The notes under the pieces are model-generated. The model did not search any database, was not told the DNA's origin, and saw only the letters and a program-made list of their open reading frames with translations. This document shows positions 35,794 to 43,566 of a stretch of DNA of 64,000 nt, in pieces. The stretch's first letter is position 1. Each line of letters begins with the position of its first letter. Source of the DNA: Mitsuaria sp. GD03876 (GTDB lineage Bacteria; Pseudomonadota; Gammaproteobacteria; Burkholderiales; Burkholderiaceae_C); NCBI RefSeq assembly GCF_029840635.1, contig NZ_JAOCCU010000029.1, positions 1-64,000 on the forward strand, given 5' to 3'. The position numbers and the translations under genes were made by a program.

Positions 35794-36120
35794 TCATTCG
35801 ACGACCTGGCCGAGCGCACTGACTACCCGAAGCGCCACTTCTCGATCCTGCAGCGACAGGATTGCGAAGTCGCTGATCAGGCGCAGTTGATCTGGCGTGA
35901 GCCTCGCAGCGTCGACAGACGCATGCTCTCCAGTCAGCAGATACACGACATCGACGCCGTGGGGGATGAGCGTCATGAGGTAGTCCGCATCAGGGCTCCT
36001 TTCGCCCTTTTCATAGTTGATCTGCGTCGACTTCGTGACGCTTCCCAGCGCGCCAAAGTCGATCTGGTTCAGACCCAACCGGATGCGCTCCTCGCGCAAT
36101 CGTTCCCCAAAGGTAGACAA
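35794..36120 (-). CDS. Phage repressor, XRE-type helix-turn-helix
   Basis: 108 residues from a TTG at 36120, chosen because related repressors begin with the same segment STFGERLREERIRLGLNQ, because GGAGG lies four bases upstream, and because an ATG at 36174 would put the operator palindrome inside the gene. HTH at about 15-60 (FGALGSVTKSTQINYEKGER), then DADYLMTLIPHGVDVVYLLTG. Would silence the lytic genes transcribed to the right. Convergent with gpD. Confidence 0.88.
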   Translation of the reverse strand: MSTFGERLREERIRLGLNQIDFGALGSVTKSTQINYEKGERSPDADYLMTLIPHGVDVVYLLTGEHASVDAARLTPDQLRLISDFAILSLQDREVALRVVSALGQVVE

Positions 36121-36136
36121 ACGACCTCCAAATTCA

Positions 36137-36166
36137 TTGACGAGGTCGAAATATTTCGACCATAAT
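36137..36166 (+). promoter_or_regulatory. Early lytic promoter with nested repressor operator
   Basis: -35 TTGACG (36137-36142), 18-bp spacer, -10 CATAAT (36161-36166), facing the early genes. The spacer is almost entirely the perfect 18-bp palindrome GGTCGAAATATTTCGACC (36144-36161). A repressor bound there would block the promoter and could also cover its own upstream region. Confidence 0.75.
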
Positions 36167-36226
36167 TTGTGCATCCACTTACATCGCGAGGATACACACC
36201 GTTTCCTCGAAAGCCGGTGAGGAGCC

Positions 36227-36442
36227 ATGCCCAAAACTGCAACGAAACGAGAGCCCGAAAAGAAGAGTCGAGCCCCGACCGGCGTGCTGACACGCAGCCC
36301 GGTTTCGTTGCGGCTGTACGAGGACGAGCTGAAGCGCTTGAAGGCCGGAGCACACAAGGAACAGCGCACCGACGCGGCCTTCGCCCGGCTACTCGTGCTC
36401 TACGCCCTCAAGGTTTTTGAGGCCGGCAAACCAATTTCCTGA
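36227..36442 (+). CDS. Small basic early protein
   Basis: 71 residues with GAGGAG before the ATG. Basic N-terminus (PKTATKREPEKKSRAPTG) and a helical remainder VSLRLYEDELKRLKAGAHKE, which resembles a ribbon-helix-helix DNA-binding fold. It takes the Cox/early-regulator position opposite the repressor, so it may be a regulator, but that is inference. Confidence 0.55.
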   Translation: MPKTATKREPEKKSRAPTGVLTRSPVSLRLYEDELKRLKAGAHKEQRTDAAFARLLVLYALKVFEAGKPIS

Positions 36443-36493
36443 CTTCCTCTTTCCTCTGTTCATCGGTCCTGTTCTGTCATTTCGAAGGCACCC

Positions 36494-36685
36494 ATGTATC
36501 CAGACCCGAAGCGCGTCCGCAACAACCGCATCACCTTGCGACTGGACGACTACGAGTACCAGCTGATCAGCGCCCTGGCGAACTACCAGGGAGATCAGCC
36601 GAGCACGATGGCGCGCGAGCTGCTGTTGCGTGAGGCGCAGCAGGTCCTGACCGGCGACGTGAGTGTCGAGTCGCGCGTCGCCTGA
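36494..36685 (+). CDS. Small ribbon-helix-helix-like early protein
   Basis: 63 residues: NNRITLRLDDYEYQLISALA fits the beta strand and first helix of CopG/Arc-type DNA-binding proteins, followed by a second helix (TMARELLLREAQQVL). No ribosome site of note. Possibly an early regulator. Confidence 0.5.
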   Translation: MYPDPKRVRNNRITLRLDDYEYQLISALANYQGDQPSTMARELLLREAQQVLTGDVSVESRVA

Positions 36686-36730
36686 TCCCAGGCTTTCTGA
36701 AGCGCATCAACGTCTGACGAAAAGCTACCC

Positions 36731-36922
36731 ATGCCCGAGCTGCAGATCGCCATCAACGAAGCCGACCGCGACGTGCTTGAGCGCGTCCGTCTGCAGCAGG
36801 GGCTCGACACGTTGGAGCAGGCAGCCGAATGGCTGATCAAGAGCAGGCTGCGCCGTTCGGTGCGCAGCATTACGGGCCGAGGAAGAGCCCTGTATGTAGT
36901 GCCGAGGGGGGCACCCAAATGA
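36731..36922 (+). CDS. Small early protein
   Basis: 63 residues: PELQIAINEADRDVLERVRL then a helical DTLEQAAEWLIKSRLRRSVR with a basic tail. It looks like another small two-helix regulator; not recognised. Its stop overlaps the Ogr-like start by four bases. Confidence 0.5.
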   Translation: MPELQIAINEADRDVLERVRLQQGLDTLEQAAEWLIKSRLRRSVRSITGRGRALYVVPRGAPK

Positions 36923-37242
36923 GAGTGACGATCAAGTGCCCGCATTGCTCTTCCCGCGCCCGAGCGGTGAAGAGCCGCGAAATGACGGTGACGATGCGAG
37001 AGGTGACCTATCAATGCACGAACGTGCTTTGCGGCCACACCTACGTTGCCGGCCTGGAGGTCATGCGCACGCTGTCGCCCAGCGCTATGCCCAACCCGCA
37101 GGTGAACATTCCTCTCAGCCCCCACGTCGAGCGAAGACTGCTGAGCGTGCAGCTCGACGTCGCTCCGGTCTCGACCGTCCGTGAGTTGGACGCGCCGGCG
37201 AGGAACCTGGATCTGTTCGAGGGCGCCGCACACGGCCCCTGA
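36919..37242 (+). CDS. ogr: Ogr/Delta-like zinc-finger late-gene activator
   Basis: 107 residues. MRVTIKCPHCSSRARAVKSR gives the first CxxC, and YQCTNVLCGHTYV the second pair (C-x4-C), as in P2 Ogr and P4 Delta. These activate late phage promoters with host RNA polymerase. Somewhat longer C-terminal tail than P2 Ogr. Confidence 0.9.
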   Translation: MRVTIKCPHCSSRARAVKSREMTVTMREVTYQCTNVLCGHTYVAGLEVMRTLSPSAMPNPQVNIPLSPHVERRLLSVQLDVAPVSTVRELDAPARNLDLFEGAAHGP

Positions 37243-37352
37243 TCCACGCGTACCCGGGTAGGTAGCCCTACCCCGCCATCCCCACGAATTCATGCCTAGC
37301 GATGCCTGTTTGGAGGCAACGCGGGCAGCGCTCACCCTGAAAGGTCTCCACG

Positions 37353-37724
37353 ATGAACTCCGACCCGAAGCAGCGGCTGTACTCGCGAGCTGTCCTCGAT
37401 GCGTCGAACTCCTACGCCGCGCGGGTCCGCGAGCTGCGCGCCATGCGCCTGAGCTTGGACCTGTTCGAGCCCGACCTGGCGGCGCTGGAGAAGCGTCGCA
37501 TCGCGCCGCAGCCTGAGCAGATTCGCTGGATCCCGCTGCCCGCTTCGCTCTCGATCCACATGGGTTGCCGAGATGACGCGAACCGCCTGCACGCTGCGCT
37601 GCTCGAGCTGGGCTATACGGAAGTGTTCCGGGAAGACTTCGTTGGCGGAATCAGCCTGGTCGCGGTTGCCAAAGGCGCTGTGCGCATCAGCGTCAGCGTT
37701 TATCGCCCGAGGGACGCCGCGTGA
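37353..37724 (+). CDS. Hypothetical phage protein
   Basis: 123 residues: NSDPKQRLYSRAVLDASNSY, a helical middle and a beta-rich end (ISLVAVAKGAVRISVSVY). Overlaps the primase-helicase start by four bases, so it belongs to the replication operon. Not recognised. Confidence 0.55.
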   Translation: MNSDPKQRLYSRAVLDASNSYAARVRELRAMRLSLDLFEPDLAALEKRRIAPQPEQIRWIPLPASLSIHMGCRDDANRLHAALLELGYTEVFREDFVGGISLVAVAKGAVRISVSVYRPRDAA

Positions 37725-40459
37725 ACCAGGCAGAGCTGGCGGATCGCGTTGAGGAGCTGCGCAAGGCAGTTCTGCAAGAGCTGCGCGAGTTCGGGTTCAA
37801 GGATGCGAACAGCGGGGGATGGATGCGCAAGGGCGAGTGCCCTTCCTGCAAGAAGCGGGAGCTGTACATCAAGGAGGACAAGCCATGGATCGTGCGCTGC
37901 GGACGGCTCAACAACTGCGGCTACGAGGCCCATGTCAAGGACCTCTACCCGTTCCTCTTTAACGACTGGAGCAAGCGGGCCGAGCCGATGAAGGCCACGA
38001 ACCCGAACGCCGCCGCAGACCTGTACCTGCAGCAGGCGAGAGGCTTCGACCTGTCGTTCATCAAGGGCTGGTACACGGAGGAGAGCCACTACGACCGCCA
38101 GGCCGACAACGGGAAGGGCGCTGGCAGCGCCACCGTGCGCTTCGCTGTTGGCACCGGGCATTGGGAGCGTCTGATCGACCGGCCCTCCCGCTTCGGCAAG
38201 AAGAAGGCCATGTTCAAGCCGGGCATGAGCTACCAGGGCACCTGGTGGTGCCCGCCCAACTTCGTTCCCGCTGAGGCGGACGAGTTGTGGATGGTCGAGG
38301 GCATCTTCGATTCCATCGCGCTCGGCCACAGCGGCGTTAACGCGGTGGCGCTGATGAGCTGCAACAACTACCCCGAACTGGCGTTGGAGCAGCTGCGCAA
38401 GGACTGCGTTGCGACGGGCCGCGGTTTGCCGCGCCTGGTTTTCGGCCTCGACGGCGACCACGCCGGCCAGGCATACACGCTCAAGCACGTCGAGCGCGCG
38501 CGGCAGGACGGTTGGACCTGCGAAGCGGCCCAGATCCCCCAGCCCGCTCGCGGCAAGGTGGACTGGAACGATCTACTGCTGCGCGACCGTCTCAAGCCTG
38601 AGGACTTCAAGGAGTACCGCCATCACGGCGCGCTGTTGATCGCGCCATCCGCTGGCGAAAAGGCTCTGGAGACCTACCGCCACTCGGGCGGCCAGAAGAC
38701 TGAGTTTGACGTCGCGTTCCGCAAGCGCCTGTACTGGTTCAAGCTAGACCTGGAGGCGTTCGACCGCGCGGTGCGCACGATCGAGGACGGCAACGAAGGC
38801 CGGCTGAGCGAGGAGGAGATCCGCGAAGAGGCGCTGAAGAAATCGCACAACATCAGGCCGATCGCCAACTGCCTGCCCTCGCCGCTGTACTACCAGCGCA
38901 ACGCTCTCACGGACGAGAGCTGGTACTACTTCCGCGTGGAGTTTCCGCACGACGCGCCGGCGGTGAAGAACACTTTCACCAGCTCGCACCTCAGCGCGGC
39001 GGCGGAGTTCAAGAAGCGCCTGCTGCACCTGGCGCCTGGCGCGGTCTTCACCGGCACGAGCCAGATGCTCGAGCGGATGATGGAGCGCCAGCTCTTCAAC
39101 ATCCAGCGCGTCGAGACGATCGACTACATCGGCTACTCGCGGGAGCACGGCGCCTTCGTCCTCGGCGACACCGCCGTGAAGGATGGCCGGCTGTACGAGA
39201 TCAACGCCGAGGACTACTTCGACATGGGCAACCTGTCGCTGAAGTCGCTCAACCAATCCGTCCAGCTCACCATTAACCGCGACCTGGCCGACTACAACGC
39301 GGATTGGCTGGGCTTGCTCTGGAACTGCTTCGGCGCCAAAGGTCTGGCCGCCCTCACCTTCTGGCTCGGCGCCCTCTTTGCCGAGCAGATCCGCGCCACG
39401 CAGAAGTCCTTCCCGTTTCTGGAGATCGTCGGCGAGGCCGGCGCCGGCAAGTCCACGCTGATCGAGTTCCTCTGGAAGCTGTGCGGCCGCCGCGACTACG
39501 AAGGCTTCGACCCGAGCAAGTCCTCGCTGGCCGCGCGCGCTCGCAACTTCGCTCAGGTCAGCAACCTGCCCGTGGTGCTGATCGAGTCGGATCGCGAGCG
39601 CCTGGGCAGCGAGAAGGGCCCGCACGTGAAGTCGTTCGATTGGGACGAGCTCAAGACCGCCTTCAACGGTCGCAGCGTGCGCGCACGCGGTATGGCGACC
39701 GGCGGCAACGAGACCTACGAGCCGCCGTTCCGGGGCGCCATCGTGATCAGCCAAAACAACGAGGTCAACGCCTCCGACCCGATCCTGCAGCGGATCGTCC
39801 ACCTGACCTTCGACAAGTCGCGCCAAACGCCCAAGACGCGTCAGGACGCAACAGCGCTGGAAGGCATGCCGGTGGAGGACGTCAGCGGTTTCATCCTTCT
39901 CGCCGCGCAGCGCGAGGAGCAGATCTTGAAGACGCTGGCCGAGAGGACGCCGGTCCATGAGGTCGCGCTGCTCGATCACCCTCAGGTGCGCAGCACCCGC
40001 GTTGCGAAGAACCACGCTCAGCTCCTCGCTCTCGCCGATGCGCTGCTGCACGTGGTCCCGCTGAGCGAGGAGCAGCACCAGGCGCTGCAGGTGCAGATCG
40101 TGGTGATGGCGACAGAGCGTCAGCAAGCCATCAACAGCGATCACCCGCTGGTGCAGGAGTTCTGGGAAGCCTTCGAGTACCTGGACGGCGGCAATGCGCC
40201 GCTGAACCACTCGCGCAAGCCCGACGAGGAAATCGCGATCAACCTGAACCACTTCATCCAGGTGGCGCGCGAGCGCAATCAGCAGGTGCCATCGATCGGC
40301 GACCTGAAGAAGGTGCTGAAGACCAGCCGCCTACACCGGTTCAAGGACATCAAGAACGTCAACAGCGCCATCCGGGGCCAGCTCGACGAGCAACGAGACG
40401 TCCGCTCCGTCGCCGTGCATTGCTGGACCTTCGAGCGCAACAAGGCTGCCAAGGCTTGA
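37721..40459 (+). CDS. Primase-helicase (zinc ribbon, TOPRIM, AAA/DUF-type helicase)
   Basis: 912 residues from GTG 37721. The N-terminal zinc ribbon CPSCKKRELYI...CGRLNNCG (about 40-67) is followed by a TOPRIM core with LWMVEGIFDS (Glu) and FGLDGDHAGQAY (Asp-x-Asp) around residues 190-250. A C-terminal ATPase has Walker A GEAGAGKSTLIEF (about 570) and Walker B-like VVLIESD. It would prime and unwind DNA at the phage origin. P2 itself uses the unrelated HUH protein gpA, which I do not find here. Confidence 0.85.
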   Translation: MNQAELADRVEELRKAVLQELREFGFKDANSGGWMRKGECPSCKKRELYIKEDKPWIVRCGRLNNCGYEAHVKDLYPFLFNDWSKRAEPMKATNPNAAADLYLQQARGFDLSFIKGWYTEESHYDRQADNGKGAGSATVRFAVGTGHWERLIDRPSRFGKKKAMFKPGMSYQGTWWCPPNFVPAEADELWMVEGIFDSIALGHSGVNAVALMSCNNYPELALEQLRKDCVATGRGLPRLVFGLDGDHAGQAYTLKHVERARQDGWTCEAAQIPQPARGKVDWNDLLLRDRLKPEDFKEYRHHGALLIAPSAGEKALETYRHSGGQKTEFDVAFRKRLYWFKLDLEAFDRAVRTIEDGNEGRLSEEEIREEALKKSHNIRPIANCLPSPLYYQRNALTDESWYYFRVEFPHDAPAVKNTFTSSHLSAAAEFKKRLLHLAPGAVFTGTSQMLERMMERQLFNIQRVETIDYIGYSREHGAFVLGDTAVKDGRLYEINAEDYFDMGNLSLKSLNQSVQLTINRDLADYNADWLGLLWNCFGAKGLAALTFWLGALFAEQIRATQKSFPFLEIVGEAGAGKSTLIEFLWKLCGRRDYEGFDPSKSSLAARARNFAQVSNLPVVLIESDRERLGSEKGPHVKSFDWDELKTAFNGRSVRARGMATGGNETYEPPFRGAIVISQNNEVNASDPILQRIVHLTFDKSRQTPKTRQDATALEGMPVEDVSGFILLAAQREEQILKTLAERTPVHEVALLDHPQVRSTRVAKNHAQLLALADALLHVVPLSEEQHQALQVQIVVMATERQQAINSDHPLVQEFWEAFEYLDGGNAPLNHSRKPDEEIAINLNHFIQVARERNQQVPSIGDLKKVLKTSRLHRFKDIKNVNSAIRGQLDEQRDVRSVAVHCWTFERNKAAKA

Positions 40460-40472
40460 ACGGGAGGGAATC

Positions 40473-40646
40473 ATGCAGAAGAACCGAACGATCCGACTGC
40501 GTCGCTATCGCGCCCGCTACCTGCTGTCCTCGGGTCAGCGTGGGCGCCTGGTCATCGTCACGAGCTGCGGCGGCAGCGCTGCTGCGATCGCCGTCCGGCT
40601 GCTTGGTGACGACCTGGTGCAGCTGCGTGTCCGGCCGGCCGCTTGA
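40473..40646 (+). CDS. Small phage protein, 57 residues
   Basis: Starts ATG 40473 with an excellent GGGAGGG upstream and ends TGA 40646. Sequence begins MQKNRTIRLRRYRARYLLSS and ends VQLRVRPAA; basic with a short hydrophobic middle (AAAIAVRLLG). Fits tightly between the primase and the next gene. Function unknown. Confidence 0.55.
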   Translation: MQKNRTIRLRRYRARYLLSSGQRGRLVIVTSCGGSAAAIAVRLLGDDLVQLRVRPAA

Positions 40647-40653
40647 GGACGCC

Positions 40654-40851
40654 ATGGTCAAGCCTGTGCTCAACAAGCCCTACACGCCTTGGCACGCTAC
40701 CGACGTGCGCCAGGCCTTCGAGCTTGAGCGCCAGCGGATCGCCAGAGAAGCATCCGATCGGTTGAACCAGTCGTTCGGCGCCGCTCTCGCGGTCGCTTTG
40801 GTCGACGCGGCGCGAGCCAGCTCCGTCAGTGCGCCGGGAGCTAAGCCGTGA
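40654..40851 (+). CDS. Small phage protein
   Basis: 65 residues, GAGGAC before the ATG. VKPVLNKPYTPWHATDVRQA, then a helical segment rich in Arg and Ala. Overlaps the next start by four bases. Unrecognised. Confidence 0.5.
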   Translation: MVKPVLNKPYTPWHATDVRQAFELERQRIAREASDRLNQSFGAALAVALVDAARASSVSAPGAKP

Positions 40852-41144
40852 GCCTGCTGTTCGTTTCGCATGCGGATCTACCGGAGAGTCTCCTCCGAGA
40901 GGCCTGGGAGCGGATGCGCCCTGGTCGCGATCACTGGCCTGCCGACTTCGGTGCGGCCATGCAGGACCCGCTGCTCTCTCGATTGCTTCGCATCGCTGCC
41001 GGAGCCAAGGTCAGAGCAGCCGCCAACGCGCCAGAACGGCCCGCCAAGGCTCAAACGGAGACGCGCTGGCCCTACCCCCGCCAAACGAGGGCGTCGCAAG
41101 CGCTGGACCGCAAGCGCGCCGCCGCGGCTGACCGCGATGACTGA
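40848..41144 (+). CDS. Small phage protein
   Basis: 98 residues from GTG 40848. SLLFVSHADLPESLLREAWE then DHWPADFGAAMQDPLLSRLL; basic C-terminal third. Conserved-looking but no known family. Just upstream of the Stb-like operon. Confidence 0.5.
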   Translation: MSLLFVSHADLPESLLREAWERMRPGRDHWPADFGAAMQDPLLSRLLRIAAGAKVRAAANAPERPAKAQTETRWPYPRQTRASQALDRKRAAAADRDD

Positions 41145-41154
41145 AGGAGGCCCC

Positions 41155-41589
41155 ATGACCGAGAAGTCCCTCGAGGACTGGATGGCGAGCAATCCGCCTG
41201 CAAAGCGCGGGCCGCTCGCGCCGCATAGGAAGGCGATGCAGCAGCTCTCCGACGCTGGCTACACGCATGAAGAGATCCGCACCTGGTTGGCCGCCCAAGG
41301 CGTCCAGGTGTCGCGCCAGGCCGTGACCAAGGCCCTGGCATCCGAACCGGCGTCGACGCCGGCGTCCAACCGGCCCCAGCGCGGTGAATCGCCGCTGAGC
41401 CACATGCAAGGAGAGGCAACAGGAACGCAGCCATGGAAGACATCGACGAACCCAAGCGCCGCTCCCCGACCCGGGCCCGACGCAACCCTCAAGGATCGCG
41501 CCCAGGCCGTGGGCGACCAGTACCTCAACAAGATCCACAACCCGCTGGTGACGCGATTGCTGTCCAGCAAGACCAACCGAAAGACCTGA
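41155..41589 (+). CDS. StbA-like DNA-binding protein
   Basis: 144 residues with a strong GAAGGAGG site. The N-terminal half contains a helix-turn-helix (RKAMQQLSDAGYTHEEIRTW and GVQVSRQAVTKALA), as in plasmid StbA of R388 (about 142 residues, N-terminal HTH that binds direct repeats). The C-terminal half is Pro/Ser-rich and less conserved. It is followed by StbB-like and StbC-like genes in the plasmid order. The assignment rests on size, HTH, gene order and the matching repeat array at 12.9 kb. Confidence 0.6.
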   Translation: MTEKSLEDWMASNPPAKRGPLAPHRKAMQQLSDAGYTHEEIRTWLAAQGVQVSRQAVTKALASEPASTPASNRPQRGESPLSHMQGEATGTQPWKTSTNPSAAPRPGPDATLKDRAQAVGDQYLNKIHNPLVTRLLSSKTNRKT

Positions 41590-41594
41590 CCCCC

Positions 41595-42299
41595 ATGAAG
41601 AACATCGTCCTGCTCTCCTATTCGGGCAACGCCGGCAAGACCACCCTGGCCCGCAACCTCTTCGCGCCACGCATCCCTGGCGCGCTCCTGGCCTCGGTGG
41701 AGAGCATCAACGCCGATGGCAAGGAGGACGTGACGCTGCGCGGTCGTCAGTTCACCGAGCTGCTCGACGTGGTCGCCATCAGCGACAACGGCGTCGTCGT
41801 CGACGTCGGCGCCAGCAACGTCGAGGACTGGTTGCAACGCCTGTCCCAGACCCGGCGATCGCACCAGCTCTTCGATGCGTTCATCGTGCCGGTGATGCCG
41901 GGCGCCAAACAGATCCGTGACGCGATCGCCACGATCGACGCGCTGTCGCAGATTGGCGTGCCGTCCGACAAGGTGAAGGTCATCCTGAACGGCCTCGAGG
42001 CGACCGAGACCGCCGCAACGGCCTTCGCCCCGCTGCTGGCCTACCTGGAGGAAACGAAGCGCGGGAGCGTTGTCCAGGGCCACATCAGCGACAGCGAGGT
42101 CTATGGCCGCCTGGCGGCGTCGGGCCAGACGATTGCTCAGGTCGTGATGCAGGACTTCGGCCAGCTCGAGCTGGCCCGCAAGAGCGCGAAGTCGCCCGAC
42201 GAGCGCCTGGCTGTCGTCCGCGCGATCGCGACGCTCGGCATGGCCGAGTCCGCGCAAGACGAGCTGGACCAGGTCTGGGCTGGCCTGGCTCAGGCGTAA
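41595..42299 (+). CDS. StbB-like ParA/MinD-family ATPase
   Basis: 234 residues. MKNIVLLSYSGNAGKTTLAR has a deviant Walker A (GNAGKTT). DNGVVVDVGASNVEDWL corresponds to Walker B and DAFIVPVMPGAKQIRDAI to a downstream ParA-type segment. This matches StbB/MobD-type ATPases of broad-host-range plasmids rather than classical ParA. Expected to act with the StbA-like protein in maintenance or localisation of the element. Confidence 0.78.
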   Translation: MKNIVLLSYSGNAGKTTLARNLFAPRIPGALLASVESINADGKEDVTLRGRQFTELLDVVAISDNGVVVDVGASNVEDWLQRLSQTRRSHQLFDAFIVPVMPGAKQIRDAIATIDALSQIGVPSDKVKVILNGLEATETAATAFAPLLAYLEETKRGSVVQGHISDSEVYGRLAASGQTIAQVVMQDFGQLELARKSAKSPDERLAVVRAIATLGMAESAQDELDQVWAGLAQA

Positions 42300-42318
42300 G
42301 GCATCGGAGGGAGAGAAC

Positions 42319-42804
42319 GTGTCCAAGACCAACAAGAGCCGCGCTCCCTCGCGCGGCCTTCCCAACAATTCCGTCGCGCACGCCGTGGCTCGCAACACCA
42401 TGCGCAGCCACGCACGAAGCGTCGGCATCGTGATCTTCTTGACCCAGGACGGCGACCATGCGAAGGGGCTGCTATCGCACCTGACCTGGATCATCGGCAT
42501 GGGCGCCGAGATCGCGCTGCAGGTCGTGGAGGGCAGCGTCACTGCCCGGCGCCAGCACACCGTACTGCGCAACCTGGTTCAGCTCGCGATTGCTGACTGC
42601 CGCTGGCGAGCCGACCTGGCGGAGCCGATCTGGGCTGCAGTGGAGGAAGCTCGCGACTTGATGATGGCCCACCCGAACGCTGCGGTAGTCGCGGTGGCCG
42701 GTGCCGATTTCCTGTCCGCCCGAGTGCGCAGCGGCACCGTTCGAATGGACGACGTCGCCGGCGCGGAGATCTACCAGGTCACGCCATTGGAGCTGGCGGC
42801 ATGA
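42319..42804 (+). CDS. StbC-like protein
   Basis: 161 residues from GTG 42319 with GGAGGGAGAG upstream. RTMRSHARSVG-like basic N-terminus (SVAHAVARNTMRSHARSVGI), then helical VTARRQHTVLRNLVQLAIAD. Gene order after an StbB-type ATPase suggests StbC, a poorly characterised plasmid protein. Sequence-level recognition is weaker than for StbB. Confidence 0.5.
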   Translation: MSKTNKSRAPSRGLPNNSVAHAVARNTMRSHARSVGIVIFLTQDGDHAKGLLSHLTWIIGMGAEIALQVVEGSVTARRQHTVLRNLVQLAIADCRWRADLAEPIWAAVEEARDLMMAHPNAAVVAVAGADFLSARVRSGTVRMDDVAGAEIYQVTPLELAA

Positions 42805-43004
42805 AGCGCGAAGTGATCGAGTGGCAGGAGCTGCCGCAGGACGGCATGCCCGATGCCGAAGTGACCGTGTTGCTGAGCACTGCCGAAGCGGGCGTGGACT
42901 CCGGCTTCTTCGACGGCGTGGAATGGCGCTGGTGCGAGAGCGGTGGCGTTGTCGCCGAGCCGGTGCAGGCTTGGGCCGTCGTTCCCAAAGGGATAGTCGA
43001 ATGA
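42801..43004 (+). CDS. Small phage protein, DUF551-like pattern
   Basis: 67 residues: VIEWQELPQDGMPDAEVTVL, FFDGVEWRWCESGGV and VQAWAVVPKG. The Trp-rich pattern (W..LP..g..VL...W) is that of DUF551-type phage proteins. Overlaps both neighbours by four bases. Confidence 0.55.
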   Translation: MKREVIEWQELPQDGMPDAEVTVLLSTAEAGVDSGFFDGVEWRWCESGGVVAEPVQAWAVVPKGIVE

Positions 43005-43228
43005 ACGCTTTCGATCGGAACTACGTCGGTCAGATCGCCAGCATGGCTATGACCCCCAAGGGGCGCCAGGCATCAGCGGCGTCTGGCAAGGCCAGTGCTC
43101 GCGTCGCCGCCATGCGAGCCTCGGACGACCCGTATCAACGTGCACTTGCGTCGGGATGCATCCCGGGTCTCGGGATCCGCGCTGACGCGTCGAAGACAAG
43201 TCGAATCCTAAAACCGGCCAACCTTTGA
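43001..43228 (+). CDS. Small phage protein
   Basis: 75 residues: MNAFDRNYVGQIASMAMTPK, then Ala/Ser/Arg-rich, ending PGLGIRADASKTSRILKP. No family recognised; position in the operon and coupled start support coding. Confidence 0.45.
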   Translation: MNAFDRNYVGQIASMAMTPKGRQASAASGKASARVAAMRASDDPYQRALASGCIPGLGIRADASKTSRILKPANL

Positions 43229-43235
43229 AACACCC

Positions 43236-43481
43236 ATGATCGGAGATCAAGAACAGGGCGCCATCGAAGGTGTCGTCATCACGGCGATATCCCATCAGGG
43301 CCTCACCGTCTCGATAGACGGAAAGCCAGGGCGACTTGCAGTGCTGACCGAAGACGGTCACGTGATCGCAGAAGGAGATCGCGTCGCGCGAGAGGCTGAA
43401 GCGGTGGCCGTGAATGCCTATCGCGAGATGCTGCAAGGACGAGGACATATGCGCGTTGTCGGCGCGCCCCTGCCTCGCTGA
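43236..43481 (+). CDS. Small phage protein, last gene of the rightward operon
   Basis: 81 residues: AIEGVVITAISHQGLTVSID and LAVLTEDGHVIAEGDRVARE, a small beta-rich fold. Not recognised. Followed at once by a terminator. Confidence 0.5.
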   Translation: MIGDQEQGAIEGVVITAISHQGLTVSIDGKPGRLAVLTEDGHVIAEGDRVAREAEAVAVNAYREMLQGRGHMRVVGAPLPR

Positions 43482-43505
43482 GTCGCCCCCTCCTGCAACA
43501 AGAAG

Positions 43506-43528
43506 GGCCCGCATCTGCGGGCCTTTTC
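43506..43528 (+). terminator. Intrinsic terminator at the end of the early/Stb operon
   Basis: GGCCCGC / GCGGGCC stem with an ATCT loop, then TTTTCTC. Also usable in reverse because AAG precedes the stem, so it separates the operon from the convergent gene at 43567-44079. Confidence 0.78.
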
Positions 43529-43566
43529 TCTTCTGATTTCCCTGGTCGTCGCAGAGCGGGGAGGCC

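Noticed and set aside
36121-36369. Longer repressor starting at ATG 36174 or further upstream
   Set aside because: It would translate through the operator palindrome and promoter, and related repressors begin at the STFGERLREER segment.
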